Below are positions 43,012-52,773 of a DNA stretch of 64,000 nt, one piece after another; the stretch's first letter is position 1, and the number at the start of each line of letters is the position of its first letter. A program made the position numbers and the translations under genes. The DNA is from an uncultured Selenomonas sp. (GTDB lineage: Bacteria > Bacillota > Negativicutes > Selenomonadales > Selenomonadaceae), in contig CAMVGU010000018.1 of assembly GCA_947167105.1 (NCBI GenBank), positions 1 to 64,000 of the forward strand, given 5' to 3'. The notes below the pieces were generated by a model. That model was not told where the DNA came from. It was given only the letters and a program-made list of their open reading frames with translations, and did no database searches.

Positions 43012-45173
43012 GGACTTTGGCTGACAAGGCTTTGCGCTCTCTTCGCGAGGAAGGGGTGCGGGGCTTTCTGTTTCGTACACGCCAATACATAAAGAAGCAT
43101 ACGGGGCATGTGGAGCATATCGACCAATACGTTGATGTTCTCTTTGTCAATGGCTGCCCTTTGCCGCATCCCTACAGGTATCGTGTGCAGCATCAGCGTG
43201 AGCAACTGGCCATTCTGGGACTTAGTTCCGAAGAGGTCTATTATGAAGATGTGAGGCCGGAGATGGTGAGTCTCTGCAGGACGGTCATTATCTATCGCTG
43301 CCCTGTAACTCCCGCCATTGAGAATTTCATTAGCAGAGCGAAATTCTTCAATAAAAGTGTGTTCTTTGACATAGATGATTTGGTTATTGATACGAAATAC
43401 ACGGATCAGATACCCTTCGTGGCGGCCATGTCCCAGGAGGACAAAGCCTTATATGATGATGGCGTAAACAGATATCGCCGGACCATGCAGCTCTGTGATG
43501 CTGTCATAACTACCACTGAAGCCCTGGCAGGGGAGCTTTCGGGCTACATGAAGGAAGTGTTTGTGAATCGCAATACAGCTTCCGGCACCATGATTGCCCT
43601 CTCTGAAAAGGCCAGGAAGGAGAAAGCCAAACTCAAGGAAGCCGGAAAGACCGTTACCTTGGGTTATTTCAGCGGCAGCATCACCCACAATGATGATGTG
43701 GAGCTTGTCCTGCCTGTGCTGGTCAGCCTGCTGAAACGGTATAAGCAACTGCGCCTGCTGCTGGTGGGGGAACTTGATCTGCCCTCTGAACTGGAAGCGT
43801 ACCGTGGTCAGGTGCTGTTCAGGAAATTTGTGGATTGGACGCATCTGCCATCTCTGATTGCGGAGGCAGATATCAATCTGGTGCCTCTCAGGGACACTAT
43901 CTTCAATGCGGCAAAATCGGAGAACAAATGGGTGGAAGCCTCCCTGGTGGGAGTGCCTACTGTGGCCAGCCGTGTAGGAGCTTTGGCTCAGATGATAGAT
44001 GACGGGCAGACGGGGCTGCTGTGCTCTGATGCAAAAGAGTGGGAGACAGCTCTCAGCCGTCTGATCGAGTCCCCGGAGGAACGCAGAAGGCTGGCAAAAA
44101 AAGCGTTGTCCCATGTCATGCAGCATTGCACGACAGAGACTGCAGGGCGCAATTTCAGGGAATTCATCATCTCCCATCGTCCGCCGACCATTGCCTTCCT
44201 GACTCCCTCCTTGCTTATCAGCGGAGGCATCCTGGTGGCGCTGAAACACGCAGATATATTGCGGGAGGCAGGCTATGATGTGACGATTATCAACATGGAC
44301 AATCGCCCCGGCTCTCCTGCCCAGGTGCCCTGGGCACCTGAGAAATACGCATCATTTTTAGCAGACAAGACCGTTGTCCAGGCAGCCTTTGATCAGGGGG
44401 TGGCAACCATGTGGCTCACCACCGCTTTTTTCCGCCGCGGAGTGATCCGCCGTCCCTGCTATCTTGTGCAAAACCTGGAATCCGGGTTTTATGACCATGG
44501 GACTATGGAGCGCATGGGAGCCAATGCCACATACTGCCAGCAGGGGCTGGAGTACCTCACGATTTCCCGCTGGTGCCAGGACTGGCTGCGGGAAAGGTTT
44601 GGCCAGGCTTCACGCTATGCGCCCAATGGGCTGGACAGGCAGGCTTTTGCCCCGGCAGAGAGGGATTGGAGCGGGCGCATCCGCATCCTGATTGAAGGGG
44701 ACAGCAGCTCCGAGTACAAGAATGTGGACGAAAGCTTCCGCATCGCAGCCAGGCTGCCGGAGGATAAGTTTGAGATCTGGTATGTGTCCTATCAGGGCAA
44801 GGGGAAAAACTGGTACCGGGTTGATAAGTTCTTTTACAGGGTGCCCAATGAAAAAATGCCGGAACTCTATCGTCAGTGCCATATACTTCTGAAATCCAGC
44901 ATCCTGGAGAGCTTCTCCTACCCGCCTCTGGAGATGATGGCCACGGGGGGCATGGTGGTGGTGCGGCCTAATGGCGGCAACATGGAGTACCTGAAGGATG
45001 GGGAAAACTGCCTGCTCTACGTCCCGGACAACCCGGATACGGCAGTGTCTGCTATAGAAAGACTGGCTGCGGATGAAGCACTCAGGCAGAAGTTGTATGA
45101 GGGAGGCTGCCGTACTGCTGAAGAGAGGGATTGGGCGAAATGCAGGGAAAGCATACTGGCGCTCTATCGCTGA
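43008..45173 (+). CDS. double GT-B glycosyltransferase
   Basis: A 721-residue protein made of two GT-B type units in one chain. The first (about 40-385) ends in a GT4-like nucleotide-sugar site (AADINLVPLRDTIFNAAKSENKWVEA, VGVPTVASRVG); the second (about 390-720) has AFLTPSLLISGGILVALKHADIL and ESFSYPPLEMMATGGMVVVRPNGGNMEYL, the E(x7)E region of family 4. It may add two sugars in sequence. GTG start with GGAGG 7 nt upstream, overlapping the previous gene. Confidence 0.83.
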   Translation: MRTLADKALRSLREEGVRGFLFRTRQYIKKHTGHVEHIDQYVDVLFVNGCPLPHPYRYRVQHQREQLAILGLSSEEVYYEDVRPEMVSLCRTVIIYRCPVTPAIENFISRAKFFNKSVFFDIDDLVIDTKYTDQIPFVAAMSQEDKALYDDGVNRYRRTMQLCDAVITTTEALAGELSGYMKEVFVNRNTASGTMIALSEKARKEKAKLKEAGKTVTLGYFSGSITHNDDVELVLPVLVSLLKRYKQLRLLLVGELDLPSELEAYRGQVLFRKFVDWTHLPSLIAEADINLVPLRDTIFNAAKSENKWVEASLVGVPTVASRVGALAQMIDDGQTGLLCSDAKEWETALSRLIESPEERRRLAKKALSHVMQHCTTETAGRNFREFIISHRPPTIAFLTPSLLISGGILVALKHADILREAGYDVTIINMDNRPGSPAQVPWAPEKYASFLADKTVVQAAFDQGVATMWLTTAFFRRGVIRRPCYLVQNLESGFYDHGTMERMGANATYCQQGLEYLTISRWCQDWLRERFGQASRYAPNGLDRQAFAPAERDWSGRIRILIEGDSSSEYKNVDESFRIAARLPEDKFEIWYVSYQGKGKNWYRVDKFFYRVPNEKMPELYRQCHILLKSSILESFSYPPLEMMATGGMVVVRPNGGNMEYLKDGENCLLYVPDNPDTAVSAIERLAADEALRQKLYEGGCRTAEERDWAKCRESILALYR

Positions 45174-45195
45174 TGGTGTGCCGGTACTTAGCTGC

Positions 45196-45224
45196 TTGCA
45201 TTTTTCAAGGGACTGTGCTAATAT
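45196..45224 (+). promoter_or_regulatory. promoter of the first RTX gene
   Basis: TTGCAT and TAATAT boxes with a 17-bp spacer, about 45 bases before the start. Confidence 0.55.
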
Positions 45225-45270
45225 CTGAATATTGAGTGCTTGTGGGTATTATTGCAAGGGAGAGGTAATT

Positions 45271-46644
45271 ATGGCTGAAGTATGGTATGGAACTGAAGGC
45301 AATGACAAAGTGCAGGGAGGCATACTCGCAGCGACAGGCATTTACTATGCCAAGGGCGGCGATGACGTAATCATCATGGGTAATTCAAGCGGTGACACTA
45401 TTGAAGGTGGTGATGGCAATGATTACCTGAAGGGCGGGATATGGAATTTTGGTGCAAATGTTGCTGTCGTCATGTATGGTGGCAATGGCAATGATACATT
45501 GAATGGTACCGAAAGCGTTGTTATGGCGGACGGTTTGACATCTTTTATCGGCGGGCTGCTGTACGGAAATGCCGGTGATGACCTTATTGGTGATGGCTAT
45601 GGCAACGGTACGCTGATTGGCGGGGCAGGCAGTGATACCCTTTATGGCGGCATGGGGGACGACACGCTGGCTGGCGATGCCTCAAATATCGATGTCAGCC
45701 TCCATGGTGCAGATCTGCTGTATGGTGAAATCGGCAATGACATGATGTACGGCTATGGCGGCAGTGATACCCTTTACGGAGGCAATGACAATGACTTCCT
45801 GGCCGGTATGGACGACAACGATTACCTGTCGGGCGAACATGGCGATGATACCCTCTATGGTGGCAAGGGTGAGGATACCCTGTACGGCGGCGAGGGCAAG
45901 GACATAATGTGGGGCGAGGCTGGCAACGATTACATTCAGGCCAATGCAGGCAATGACTGGGTTGCAGGTAATGATGGCAATGACTATATTGTCACAGGTG
46001 AGGACAGCGATACAGTCTATGGCGGTGCCGGGGATGACTCCATCACAGGGGATGCCGGCAACCTGGACGCTAACAAGCATGGCAATGATCTTCTGATAGG
46101 CGAGTCCGGCAATGATCATATCTGGAGCGGGTATGGTGATGATACCGTCTGGGGTGGCACCGGGAATGATGAGATTTTTGCACAGGGCGGCACCAATATG
46201 CTGATTGGCGAGGATGGCAATGATACTTTAGTGGGTGCCTCTGGTCAGGACTATATCTGGGGCGGCAGCGATGCTGACGTTATCTACGCCAATGATGGCA
46301 ATGATGTAATCCAGGGTGAATCCGGCAACGACTCCCTTGTGGCCGGCGCCGGCGATGATCTTGTCTGGGGCGGTGCCGGCAACGATACCATGTATGGCGG
46401 CAGCGGCCAGGATGTTTTCGTGTTCTTTGACGGCGAGGGCGCCCAGGTGGATCATGTGATGGATTACCAGGGCGGCGTGGACGGCATCTACATGCCGGAT
46501 CTTGACATCAAGGGATTCTCTCAGGATGCCAGCAATATCTACTGCCACACGGATAAGGGCGGCGTGGTGCTGGACGGTGCCGCAGGACGCACTGTGGTCT
46601 ATCAGTCCAAGTACAGCAACGGCATCCAGACCTGGCACGCCTAA
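45271..46644 (+). CDS. RTX-type calcium-binding repeat protein 1
   Basis: A 457-residue acidic protein consisting almost entirely of glycine- and aspartate-rich nonapeptides of the GGxGxDxLx type (for example GGAGSDTLYGG and GGNGNDTLN), which bind calcium and form a parallel beta-roll. There is no signal peptide, as expected for type I secretion through a C-terminal signal, and no transport genes are nearby. The last 80 residues (from DVFVFFDGEG) are non-repetitive and of the same type as the ends of the next two proteins. GGGAGAGG precedes the ATG at 45271. Role unknown; a surface or matrix protein is likely. Confidence 0.85.
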   Translation: MAEVWYGTEGNDKVQGGILAATGIYYAKGGDDVIIMGNSSGDTIEGGDGNDYLKGGIWNFGANVAVVMYGGNGNDTLNGTESVVMADGLTSFIGGLLYGNAGDDLIGDGYGNGTLIGGAGSDTLYGGMGDDTLAGDASNIDVSLHGADLLYGEIGNDMMYGYGGSDTLYGGNDNDFLAGMDDNDYLSGEHGDDTLYGGKGEDTLYGGEGKDIMWGEAGNDYIQANAGNDWVAGNDGNDYIVTGEDSDTVYGGAGDDSITGDAGNLDANKHGNDLLIGESGNDHIWSGYGDDTVWGGTGNDEIFAQGGTNMLIGEDGNDTLVGASGQDYIWGGSDADVIYANDGNDVIQGESGNDSLVAGAGDDLVWGGAGNDTMYGGSGQDVFVFFDGEGAQVDHVMDYQGGVDGIYMPDLDIKGFSQDASNIYCHTDKGGVVLDGAAGRTVVYQSKYSNGIQTWHA

Positions 46645-46671
46645 GCCGGGGAAATAACAGAATCCGGGGGG

Positions 46672-46698
46672 AGCCATCGGTAACGGTGGCTTCTTTTT
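46672..46698 (+). terminator. terminator after RTX gene 1
   Basis: AGCCATC-GGTAAC-GGTGGCT-type stem followed by CTTTTT. Confidence 0.7.
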
Positions 46699-46795
46699 GA
46701 TTATTCTCGGAAAAAGCAGGAAATGACTGCTGCCATGAAGAATACTTAAAGCATGTATTGATATGTTGTGCTGTTTTGGCAAGGGAGGAGAAATC

Positions 46796-48151
46796 ATGCT
46801 GGAAGTATACGGAGATTCGGGGAACAACTACCTGCAGCCTTGGACACATGATGGGGTGCAGAGCTACCTTATTGCCGGCCTGGCGGGTGACGATACCCTT
46901 GTTGGCTCCGAGAATGGCTTTAATTCCATGGACAATCTTTATGGCGGAACTGGCAATGACCTGCTGATGGCGCTGGGGGGCAATGATTTCCTGGCAGGAG
47001 AGGACGGCGTGGATTTCCTCTGGGGAGGTACAGGCAATGATACCCTGTACGGCGGTGCCGATTGGGATTTCCTGGCGGGAGAGGATGGCAGTGACCTGCT
47101 CCTTGGGGAGTCGGGCAATGATAGCCTGTATGGCGGTGCGGGACATGATCTGGCCTACGGCGGCGTAGGAGTGGATCTCATCTACGGCGAAACCGGGCGG
47201 GACACCCTCTGGGGCGGCGGCGATGATGACTATATCGTGGGCGGCACTGAGGAGGACTTCCTTGCAGGCGAGTGGGGCAATGATACCCTCTGGGGCGGCA
47301 CTGACGGTGACACCCTGTACGGCGGCCTGGGCAATGATTTGCTGGCCGGTGAGGACGGCAACGATATGCTCTTTGGCGAGGCTGATGCGGATACTCTCTA
47401 CGGCGGTGCCGGGGCAGATACCCTGTACGGCGGAGTGGGCCACGACGTGCTGTGGGGGGAGAGCGGCATAGATGTCCTCTGGGGTGGCGCAGGCAATGAC
47501 TTTATAGCCAGCGGTGACGACGATGACGGGCTGGCCGGGGAGGCCGGAGATGATACAATGTATGGCGGAGCCGGGGCCGACTGGATGTACGGCGGCATCG
47601 GCAATGATAGCATGCTTGGCGAGGGCGGCGCCGATGTCATGTTCGGCGAGAAAGGCGCAGATACTCTCTACGGCGGCGCAGGCACTGATACCATGTACGG
47701 AGGCGATGACGGCGACTGGCTGGAGGGCAACGAGGATAATGACTACGTAAACGGCGAGTATGGCAACGATACCATCCTCGGAGGAGCAGGCGATGACATA
47801 TTGTATGGCGGTTATGGTAGTGACATGATTCACGGAGGCGCCGGAGCCGATACCATTTGGGGAGGGGATGGCAACGATACCCTTTGGGGCGGCGATGGAG
47901 CGGATGTTTTCGCTTTTTATGGTGTTGCTGGCGATGTGATTCAGGATTACGAGGAGGCTGATAAAATATACGTCAATGCTTATTACTCTGCCAGTGAGTG
48001 TGACTTATGGGTCAGTGGCAATGATGTTATGGTACAATACGATTATAGAGCAAATAGAATCATTACTGTGACCGATGCTGTAGGCAAGACGATTACGCTG
48101 ACAGATTATAGTGGGAATACAAGGACGTATAATTCGACAACTGATAGTTAA
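46796..48151 (+). CDS. RTX-type calcium-binding repeat protein 2
   Basis: A 451-residue paralogue of the proteins on either side: no signal peptide, a first unit [13 protein letters not shown], then near-continuous [11 protein letters not shown] repeats to about residue 370, then a conserved end domain starting at [23 protein letters not shown] with [13 protein letters not shown]. The end domain aligns with that of protein 3 (GKVITVQD...) and probably holds the export signal. AAGGGAGGAG precedes the ATG. Long antisense frames over this gene are artefacts of the repeats. Confidence 0.85.
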   Translation: MLEVYGDSGNNYLQPWTHDGVQSYLIAGLAGDDTLVGSENGFNSMDNLYGGTGNDLLMALGGNDFLAGEDGVDFLWGGTGNDTLYGGADWDFLAGEDGSDLLLGESGNDSLYGGAGHDLAYGGVGVDLIYGETGRDTLWGGGDDDYIVGGTEEDFLAGEWGNDTLWGGTDGDTLYGGLGNDLLAGEDGNDMLFGEADADTLYGGAGADTLYGGVGHDVLWGESGIDVLWGGAGNDFIASGDDDDGLAGEAGDDTMYGGAGADWMYGGIGNDSMLGEGGADVMFGEKGADTLYGGAGTDTMYGGDDGDWLEGNEDNDYVNGEYGNDTILGGAGDDILYGGYGSDMIHGGAGADTIWGGDGNDTLWGGDGADVFAFYGVAGDVIQDYEEADKIYVNAYYSASECDLWVSGNDVMVQYDYRANRIITVTDAVGKTITLTDYSGNTRTYNSTTDS

Positions 48152-48217
48152 TGTCATAAATTTTTAGGTGTTTTATGCGGGCGGCAGCCTGCCCTGTGTG
48201 ACTGGAGCGATGACAAT

Positions 48218-49432
48218 ATGGGGGTAATTTTTGGCGACGAGCTGAACAATCTGATTGTTGCTGCCTCTAACCGGGAAAGCTGGGTTCTGGCTGGCATGGG
48301 GGGGAACGATACCCTGGACGGTGCCTTCAATGAAAACAATACCCAGGACTTCATCTACGGAGGCGCCGGCAATGATATCCTGAGAGCCGGCTCCGGCTAT
48401 GATTACCTGGCCGGCGAGACGGGCAATGATGTACTCTGGGGCGGCAGTGACGGCGCCATCATGTTCGGCGGGTATGGGGATGACTGGTTCGGCGGCGAGG
48501 GCGGCGATGATACCGTGTACGGCGAATGGGGCAGGGACACCATCTGGGCAGGCACCGGCAATGACGAGGTGTATGGCGGCGAAGACGATGATGCCATAGC
48601 CGGAGAGGATGGCAATGACCTGATCTTCGGCGATGGGGGGGATGACCTCATCTATGGCGGCACCGGCTATGATTTCCTGGGAGGCGGCAGCGGCAGCGAC
48701 CGTCTGCGTGGTGAGGATGGTGAAGATACCCTCTACGGGGGGATAGATGATGATTACCTCTACGGCGGCAGCGGTGCAGACTTCCTGGGAGGCGAGTACG
48801 GCAATGATATGCTGGCCGGAGGTGAGGACAATGATCTGCTCTATGGAGGCGATGGCTCGGACACCCTTTACGGTGAGTCCGGCGTGGATGTCCTCCACGG
48901 TGAGAACGGCAAGGACACCCTCTATGGCGGCGATGGCAATGACTTTCTCTACGGGGAGGCTGACGGCGATTGGATGGAGGGCGAAGCCGGCAATGACTAC
49001 ATGGAGGGCGGCGAAGGCAGCGACTCCATGCTGGGGGGCAGCAATAATGACACCCTTTTTGGCGGCAACGGGGCTGACTTCCTGGATGGTGGCCCTGGGG
49101 CAGACACCCTTTGGGGCGGTGCCGGCCATGACATCATGTGGGGAGGAGCCGGTTCCGATGTTTTTGCCTTCAATGGCTTTGGCGCGGAGCTGGTGGGCAG
49201 CGACGAGATTCGCGATTACGAGCAGGCAGACAAGGTTTTCCTGGACAAGACATATTGCAGCAATTACAAATTCACCGTGAAGGACAGCGATGTAATCATG
49301 ACGCACGTAGACTATGCGGCAACTGCACTAAGCATTACGCTGAAGAATGTAGTGGGCAAGGTAATCACGGTCCAGGACGGCTATGGCAATGTGGTGACAT
49401 ATGACACTACCGAGACGGGGACAACTTCCTGA
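48218..49432 (+). CDS. RTX-type calcium-binding repeat protein 3
   Basis: A 404-residue third tandem member. It starts MGVIFGDELNNLIVAAS, runs through GGxGxD-type repeats to about residue 310, and ends in the shared domain (DVFAFNGFGAELVGSDEIRD, YEQADKVFLDK, VVGKVITVQDGYGN). It lacks a signal peptide. A TGGAG ribosome-binding site lies about 11 nt before the ATG. The three genes are in the same direction with short gaps, and a strong terminator follows the third. Confidence 0.85.
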   Translation: MGVIFGDELNNLIVAASNRESWVLAGMGGNDTLDGAFNENNTQDFIYGGAGNDILRAGSGYDYLAGETGNDVLWGGSDGAIMFGGYGDDWFGGEGGDDTVYGEWGRDTIWAGTGNDEVYGGEDDDAIAGEDGNDLIFGDGGDDLIYGGTGYDFLGGGSGSDRLRGEDGEDTLYGGIDDDYLYGGSGADFLGGEYGNDMLAGGEDNDLLYGGDGSDTLYGESGVDVLHGENGKDTLYGGDGNDFLYGEADGDWMEGEAGNDYMEGGEGSDSMLGGSNNDTLFGGNGADFLDGGPGADTLWGGAGHDIMWGGAGSDVFAFNGFGAELVGSDEIRDYEQADKVFLDKTYCSNYKFTVKDSDVIMTHVDYAATALSITLKNVVGKVITVQDGYGNVVTYDTTETGTTS

Positions 49433-49443
49433 GTTCGGCAGAC

Positions 49444-49482
49444 AAAAGGGCATGGGCCAATCTAGCGCCTCATGCCCTTTTA
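49444..49482 (+). terminator. terminator after RTX gene 3
   Basis: An 11-bp perfect stem, AAAAGGGCATG / CATGCCCTTTT, closing the RTX block. Confidence 0.8.
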
Positions 49483-49507
49483 TGCGTGGAACATTCAAGG
49501 GGCTGCG

Positions 49508-49536
49508 TGGACGTACAGATACATTTATGCTATAAT
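49508..49536 (+). promoter_or_regulatory. promoter of the ABC permease gene
   Basis: TGGACG and a consensus TATAAT with extended TGC, spaced 17 bp. Confidence 0.6.
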
Positions 49537-49650
49537 CACTATAGCTGCAAGGGAGCGGCTGGCCTGGGCTGAGGCCGGGCATTGTCAGGAGTTCTTATCG
49601 CCGGTATGAGGATGCTGCCGGGCATGACACATTTAAGGGGCTTTGTTTGT

Positions 49651-50460
49651 ATGCGTTACATCAGGATGTTATATGATTTTATCAGGGACTTGATTCTCAG
49701 CAGGCAGGTTATCTGGGATCTGACCAAGAAGGATCTGAAGCAGCGTTACCTTGGTTCGTACCTTGGCATACTCTGGGCCTTTATACAGCCGGCCATCACG
49801 GTGCTGATTTTCTGGTTCGTTTTCCAGGTGGGCTTTAAATCCATGCCCGTGGATAATTTCCCCTTTGTGTTGTGGCTGGTGTGCGGCATGTTCCCCTGGT
49901 TCTTCTTTTCCGACGCCTGGATGTCTGCCACGAATTCCATTGTCGCGAACAGTTTTCTGGTCAAGAAGGTCGTTTTCCGCGTCAGCCTCCTGCCTATCAT
50001 ACAGATTATGTCTGCCCTGCTGGTGAATTTGTTCTTTGTGGCGCTTCTGTTCCTGATGTTTGCGCTTTACGGCTATATGCCCAGCGTTTATAACATCCAG
50101 GTCCTGTACTATCTGTTTGCTCTGGTCTGCTTTGTCTTTGGCCTGTCCCTGGTGACATCCACCCTGGTGGTATTCCTGAAGGATGTGGGTCAGCTCGTGA
50201 GCATGCTGCTGCAGTTCGGCTTCTGGGCTACCCCTGTTTTCTGGAGCCTGAAGCTGATACCGGAGGAACTGCAGTGGATATTCAAGGTTAATCCGCTATA
50301 CTATATAGTTGCGGGCTACCGCGAGTCCTTCATATACCATCATTGGTTCTGGGAGCTGGGTTATGCGGGGCACTGGTTCTGGCTCTGCACGGTGGCCCTG
50401 ATGGTGCTCGGGGTTGTCCTGTTCAGGAAACTGAGGCCGCATTTTGCGGATGTGCTTTAA
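49651..50460 (+). CDS. wzm: ABC-2 type polysaccharide export permease (Wzm-like)
   Basis: A 269-residue membrane protein with six predicted helices, the inner-membrane channel that exports lipid-linked O-polysaccharide or capsule. It shows LIWDLTKKDLKQRY-type N-terminal sequence (VIWDLTKKDLKQRYLGSYLGILW), FPFVLWLVCGMFPWFFF and VNPLYYIVAGYRE, all typical. The start at 49651 gives normal length and has AAGGGG upstream; the frame is open 23 codons earlier. Its ATPase partner is encoded on the opposite strand at 52.8-54.1 kb, not beside it. Confidence 0.9.
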   Translation: MRYIRMLYDFIRDLILSRQVIWDLTKKDLKQRYLGSYLGILWAFIQPAITVLIFWFVFQVGFKSMPVDNFPFVLWLVCGMFPWFFFSDAWMSATNSIVANSFLVKKVVFRVSLLPIIQIMSALLVNLFFVALLFLMFALYGYMPSVYNIQVLYYLFALVCFVFGLSLVTSTLVVFLKDVGQLVSMLLQFGFWATPVFWSLKLIPEELQWIFKVNPLYYIVAGYRESFIYHHWFWELGYAGHWFWLCTVALMVLGVVLFRKLRPHFADVL

Positions 50461-50485
50461 GGCATAAAGGATGGGGGTGCGACGG

Positions 50486-52192
50486 ATGCCGTTGGTAACA
50501 GTGATTCTCACATCATATAATCATGCCGGATTCCTTCCGGAGGCTGTCGGAAGTGTCCTGGAGCAGACGTTCACTGATTTTGAGCTGATAGTCATTGATG
50601 ACGGCTCCAGTGATGAGAGCCAGTCCGTGCTCCGCTCGTATCAGGACAGCCGCATGCGTCTGTGCCTGCACCCTGAGAACAGGGGGCCGCGCATCGGCCT
50701 GAGCGAGATATATCCCCAGGTGCGGGGGAAATATATAGCCATGCACCATTCCGATGATGCGTGGGAGAAAGACAAACTTGAAAAGCAAGTGGCCTTTATG
50801 GAAAAACATCCTGAAGTGGAAGTTTGCTTCACCTGGGCGCAGGGCATTGATGAACAGGGTACGCCCTATGCTCATGAGGATGACCCCTGCCGTGTATTTT
50901 GCCAGGAAAACCGCTCGCGCCAGGAATGGCTGCGCCGGTTTTTTTTTGAAGGAAATTGCCTTTGCCACCCAAGCATGATGTCGCGCCGGGAAACCTGCGC
51001 CAAGTACAGTTTGCTGGATACGGCGGGGCTGTGGCAGTTGCCGGACGCGATGGGCTGGGTGCGCCTGTGCAAGCAGGCGGAGATTTACATAATGCCGGAA
51101 AAGCTCACCAGATTCCGTGTCAGGCGGCAAACCCAGGATAATACCAGCGGCGACCGCATAGATATGTATATCAGGGATGCCTATGAGAATCATATATTGC
51201 TGCGTGAATATGCGGGGATAGCCGAAAGCGACTTCCTGCGGGTATTTCCCGAGGCCAGGGAATATGTGACGGAAGCGGGCTTTGACAAGAGCTTTGCCCT
51301 TGCCAGCATCTGCCTGCAGTCGGGCAAGATATCATATTTCGCGGATGCCCTGGATATGCTTTACGGTTTGCTGCAGGAGCCTGAGTCGGCAGAACGCCTG
51401 CAGCAGTTCTACGGTTATTCGGAGAGGGATTTCATAGCGGCTACGGGGCGCTATGATGCCTATAATGTAAGCGCCAGATTCCCTGAAATGCTTGTTTCCC
51501 TGTACTATGACGACGGGACGGGCTATGATGAGGAAAAAAAAATTACCCGGTCCGTGCATGTAACTCCGGCGGGCAATTTTATTGTCGATTTCCAGTTGCG
51601 TGTCCAGCCAGGCAGGGAGGTGCAGTCCCTCATCCTGAATATCAATGAAGGCCATCTTTCCAGGCTGCGCCTCGATACAGTCACGGCGGCAGACCGGGCT
51701 GTGGACTTCAAGCCGATTGGTGCCTTGGCTGATGATGAGGGCATGGTCTTGTTTGAGAACCTGCACCCAAGCTACGAATGTTTTGTCCGGCTGAAGGGCG
51801 ACAGCAGCATACATGCCAGTGGCAATATGGATATACATGAGGAAAAGCTTTGGAGCGAGTATGCAGGCAGGCACAGCAAGGCAGTAGCAGAGCTGTCCCG
51901 GGCCAGCCTGGAAAGGGACGAGCTGGCAGCCGGTCTGGCCGAGAGCCGGGCTGCCCTCCGGGAGCTTGAAGACAGGCTGGGACATGTGCAGGAGAAGTAT
52001 CTGCAGGAGCATGAGAGACTGAGCAGAACCCAGGCCGATCTGTCCGGATTGCAGGTCGCTATGTCCAGCTTGCAGGCCGCTATGTCCAGATTGCAGGCCG
52101 ATTACGATCGCGTGTGGAATTCCAGGGGCATGAGGCTCCTGCGCAGATTATACGCGCTGCGCGATTTTGTTCTAGGCAGAGGTAACGGGTAG
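50486..52192 (+). CDS. glycosyltransferase family 2 with C-terminal coiled coil
   Basis: A 568-residue protein. Residues 1-230 are a GT-A domain (PLVTVILTSYNHAGFLPEAV, IDDGSSDES, MHHSDDAW). A middle region (about 330-445) has a beta-type pattern of unknown role, and the last 115 residues are a coiled coil that includes short near-perfect repeats (LQVAMSSLQAAMSRLQAD, encoded by 21-bp units near 52044-52107), ending in a basic amphipathic stretch (RLLRRLYALRDFVLG). Such tails may set chain length or anchor the enzyme. The ATG at 50486 has GGGGGTG 7 nt upstream. The 3' end overlaps the convergent GNAT gene by 21 bases. Confidence 0.82.
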   Translation: MPLVTVILTSYNHAGFLPEAVGSVLEQTFTDFELIVIDDGSSDESQSVLRSYQDSRMRLCLHPENRGPRIGLSEIYPQVRGKYIAMHHSDDAWEKDKLEKQVAFMEKHPEVEVCFTWAQGIDEQGTPYAHEDDPCRVFCQENRSRQEWLRRFFFEGNCLCHPSMMSRRETCAKYSLLDTAGLWQLPDAMGWVRLCKQAEIYIMPEKLTRFRVRRQTQDNTSGDRIDMYIRDAYENHILLREYAGIAESDFLRVFPEAREYVTEAGFDKSFALASICLQSGKISYFADALDMLYGLLQEPESAERLQQFYGYSERDFIAATGRYDAYNVSARFPEMLVSLYYDDGTGYDEEKKITRSVHVTPAGNFIVDFQLRVQPGREVQSLILNINEGHLSRLRLDTVTAADRAVDFKPIGALADDEGMVLFENLHPSYECFVRLKGDSSIHASGNMDIHEEKLWSEYAGRHSKAVAELSRASLERDELAAGLAESRAALRELEDRLGHVQEKYLQEHERLSRTQADLSGLQVAMSSLQAAMSRLQADYDRVWNSRGMRLLRRLYALRDFVLGRGNG

Positions 52193-52759
52193 GGGCCGCG
52201 TGTAGCCTGCAAAGGCAGCTTGCAGAATGGGGTCGTACTTCCCTCTGGCCTTTATGTAATCATCCTTGCTGACGGTGTAGAAATTAAGCCCACCGGCTTC
52301 GCTTACCTGCCTGGCTCCCATTTTCCTGCTGGTGGCATTGCTGGCCTTGTTATCTTTCCGCACGGAGAAGCGCACCTCCCTAATCCCGAGACTCTCAAAA
52401 AGATAGCGCTCGCTGAACATGCGCAGCAATATACCTAGGCCGCTTCTCAGGTCATCCTCGAAAAAGAGGTAGTCGCCAAGCTCATCGGCAAAATCGGCAT
52501 TTTTTCCCGGTGGATTAAAGCTGAATTTGCCGATGGGTTCATGGTCGAAATAAACGATATAGTGCTTGCGCTCCAGATGGGGCAGGCTTTCCAGGAAGCG
52601 CCTGTGCCCTTCCGGCGTGAATGGCTGTGAATCGCCAATGCTGTTCAGCACGAAGGCCTGGTTATGATATTCCAGGATTTTCTGCTGCATGGCTGCGGAT
52701 TCCTGCAGCAAGTCACGCATGCCCATGCGGCAGTACGGAGGGTCAGGAAATGTTATCAT
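52172..52759 (-). CDS. GNAT-family acyltransferase
   Basis: A protein of 195 residues (201 if a GTG at 52777 is used) of the GNAT fold: YIVYFDHEPIGKFSF for the central strands, LRSGLGILLRMFSERYLFESLG for the acyl-CoA-binding turn, and VRFSVRKDNKASNATSRKMGAR, which is typical of amino-sugar N-acyltransferases such as PseH-like enzymes. It probably acylates the amino group of a nucleotide amino sugar. It is the last gene of the minus-strand operon and directly follows the Wzt-like gene. The start is uncertain because AAGGAG fits neither start well. Confidence 0.75.
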   Translation of the reverse strand: MITFPDPPYCRMGMRDLLQESAAMQQKILEYHNQAFVLNSIGDSQPFTPEGHRRFLESLPHLERKHYIVYFDHEPIGKFSFNPPGKNADFADELGDYLFFEDDLRSGLGILLRMFSERYLFESLGIREVRFSVRKDNKASNATSRKMGARQVSEAGGLNFYTVSKDDYIKARGKYDPILQAAFAGYTRPLPVTSA

Positions 52760-52773
52760 GTCCTTCGTAGCAA

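Noticed and set aside
46508..49306. Long Ile/Ala/Val-rich minus-strand frames over the RTX genes
   Set aside because: They are the reverse reading of the GGxGxD repeats and keep no motif of their own; the plus-strand genes have ribosome-binding sites and shared C-terminal domains.
45271..49432. Dense tandem repetition that could suggest a CRISPR array or satellite
   Set aside because: The repeats are in-frame nonapeptide codons of variable sequence without constant spacers, so they are coding RTX repeats.
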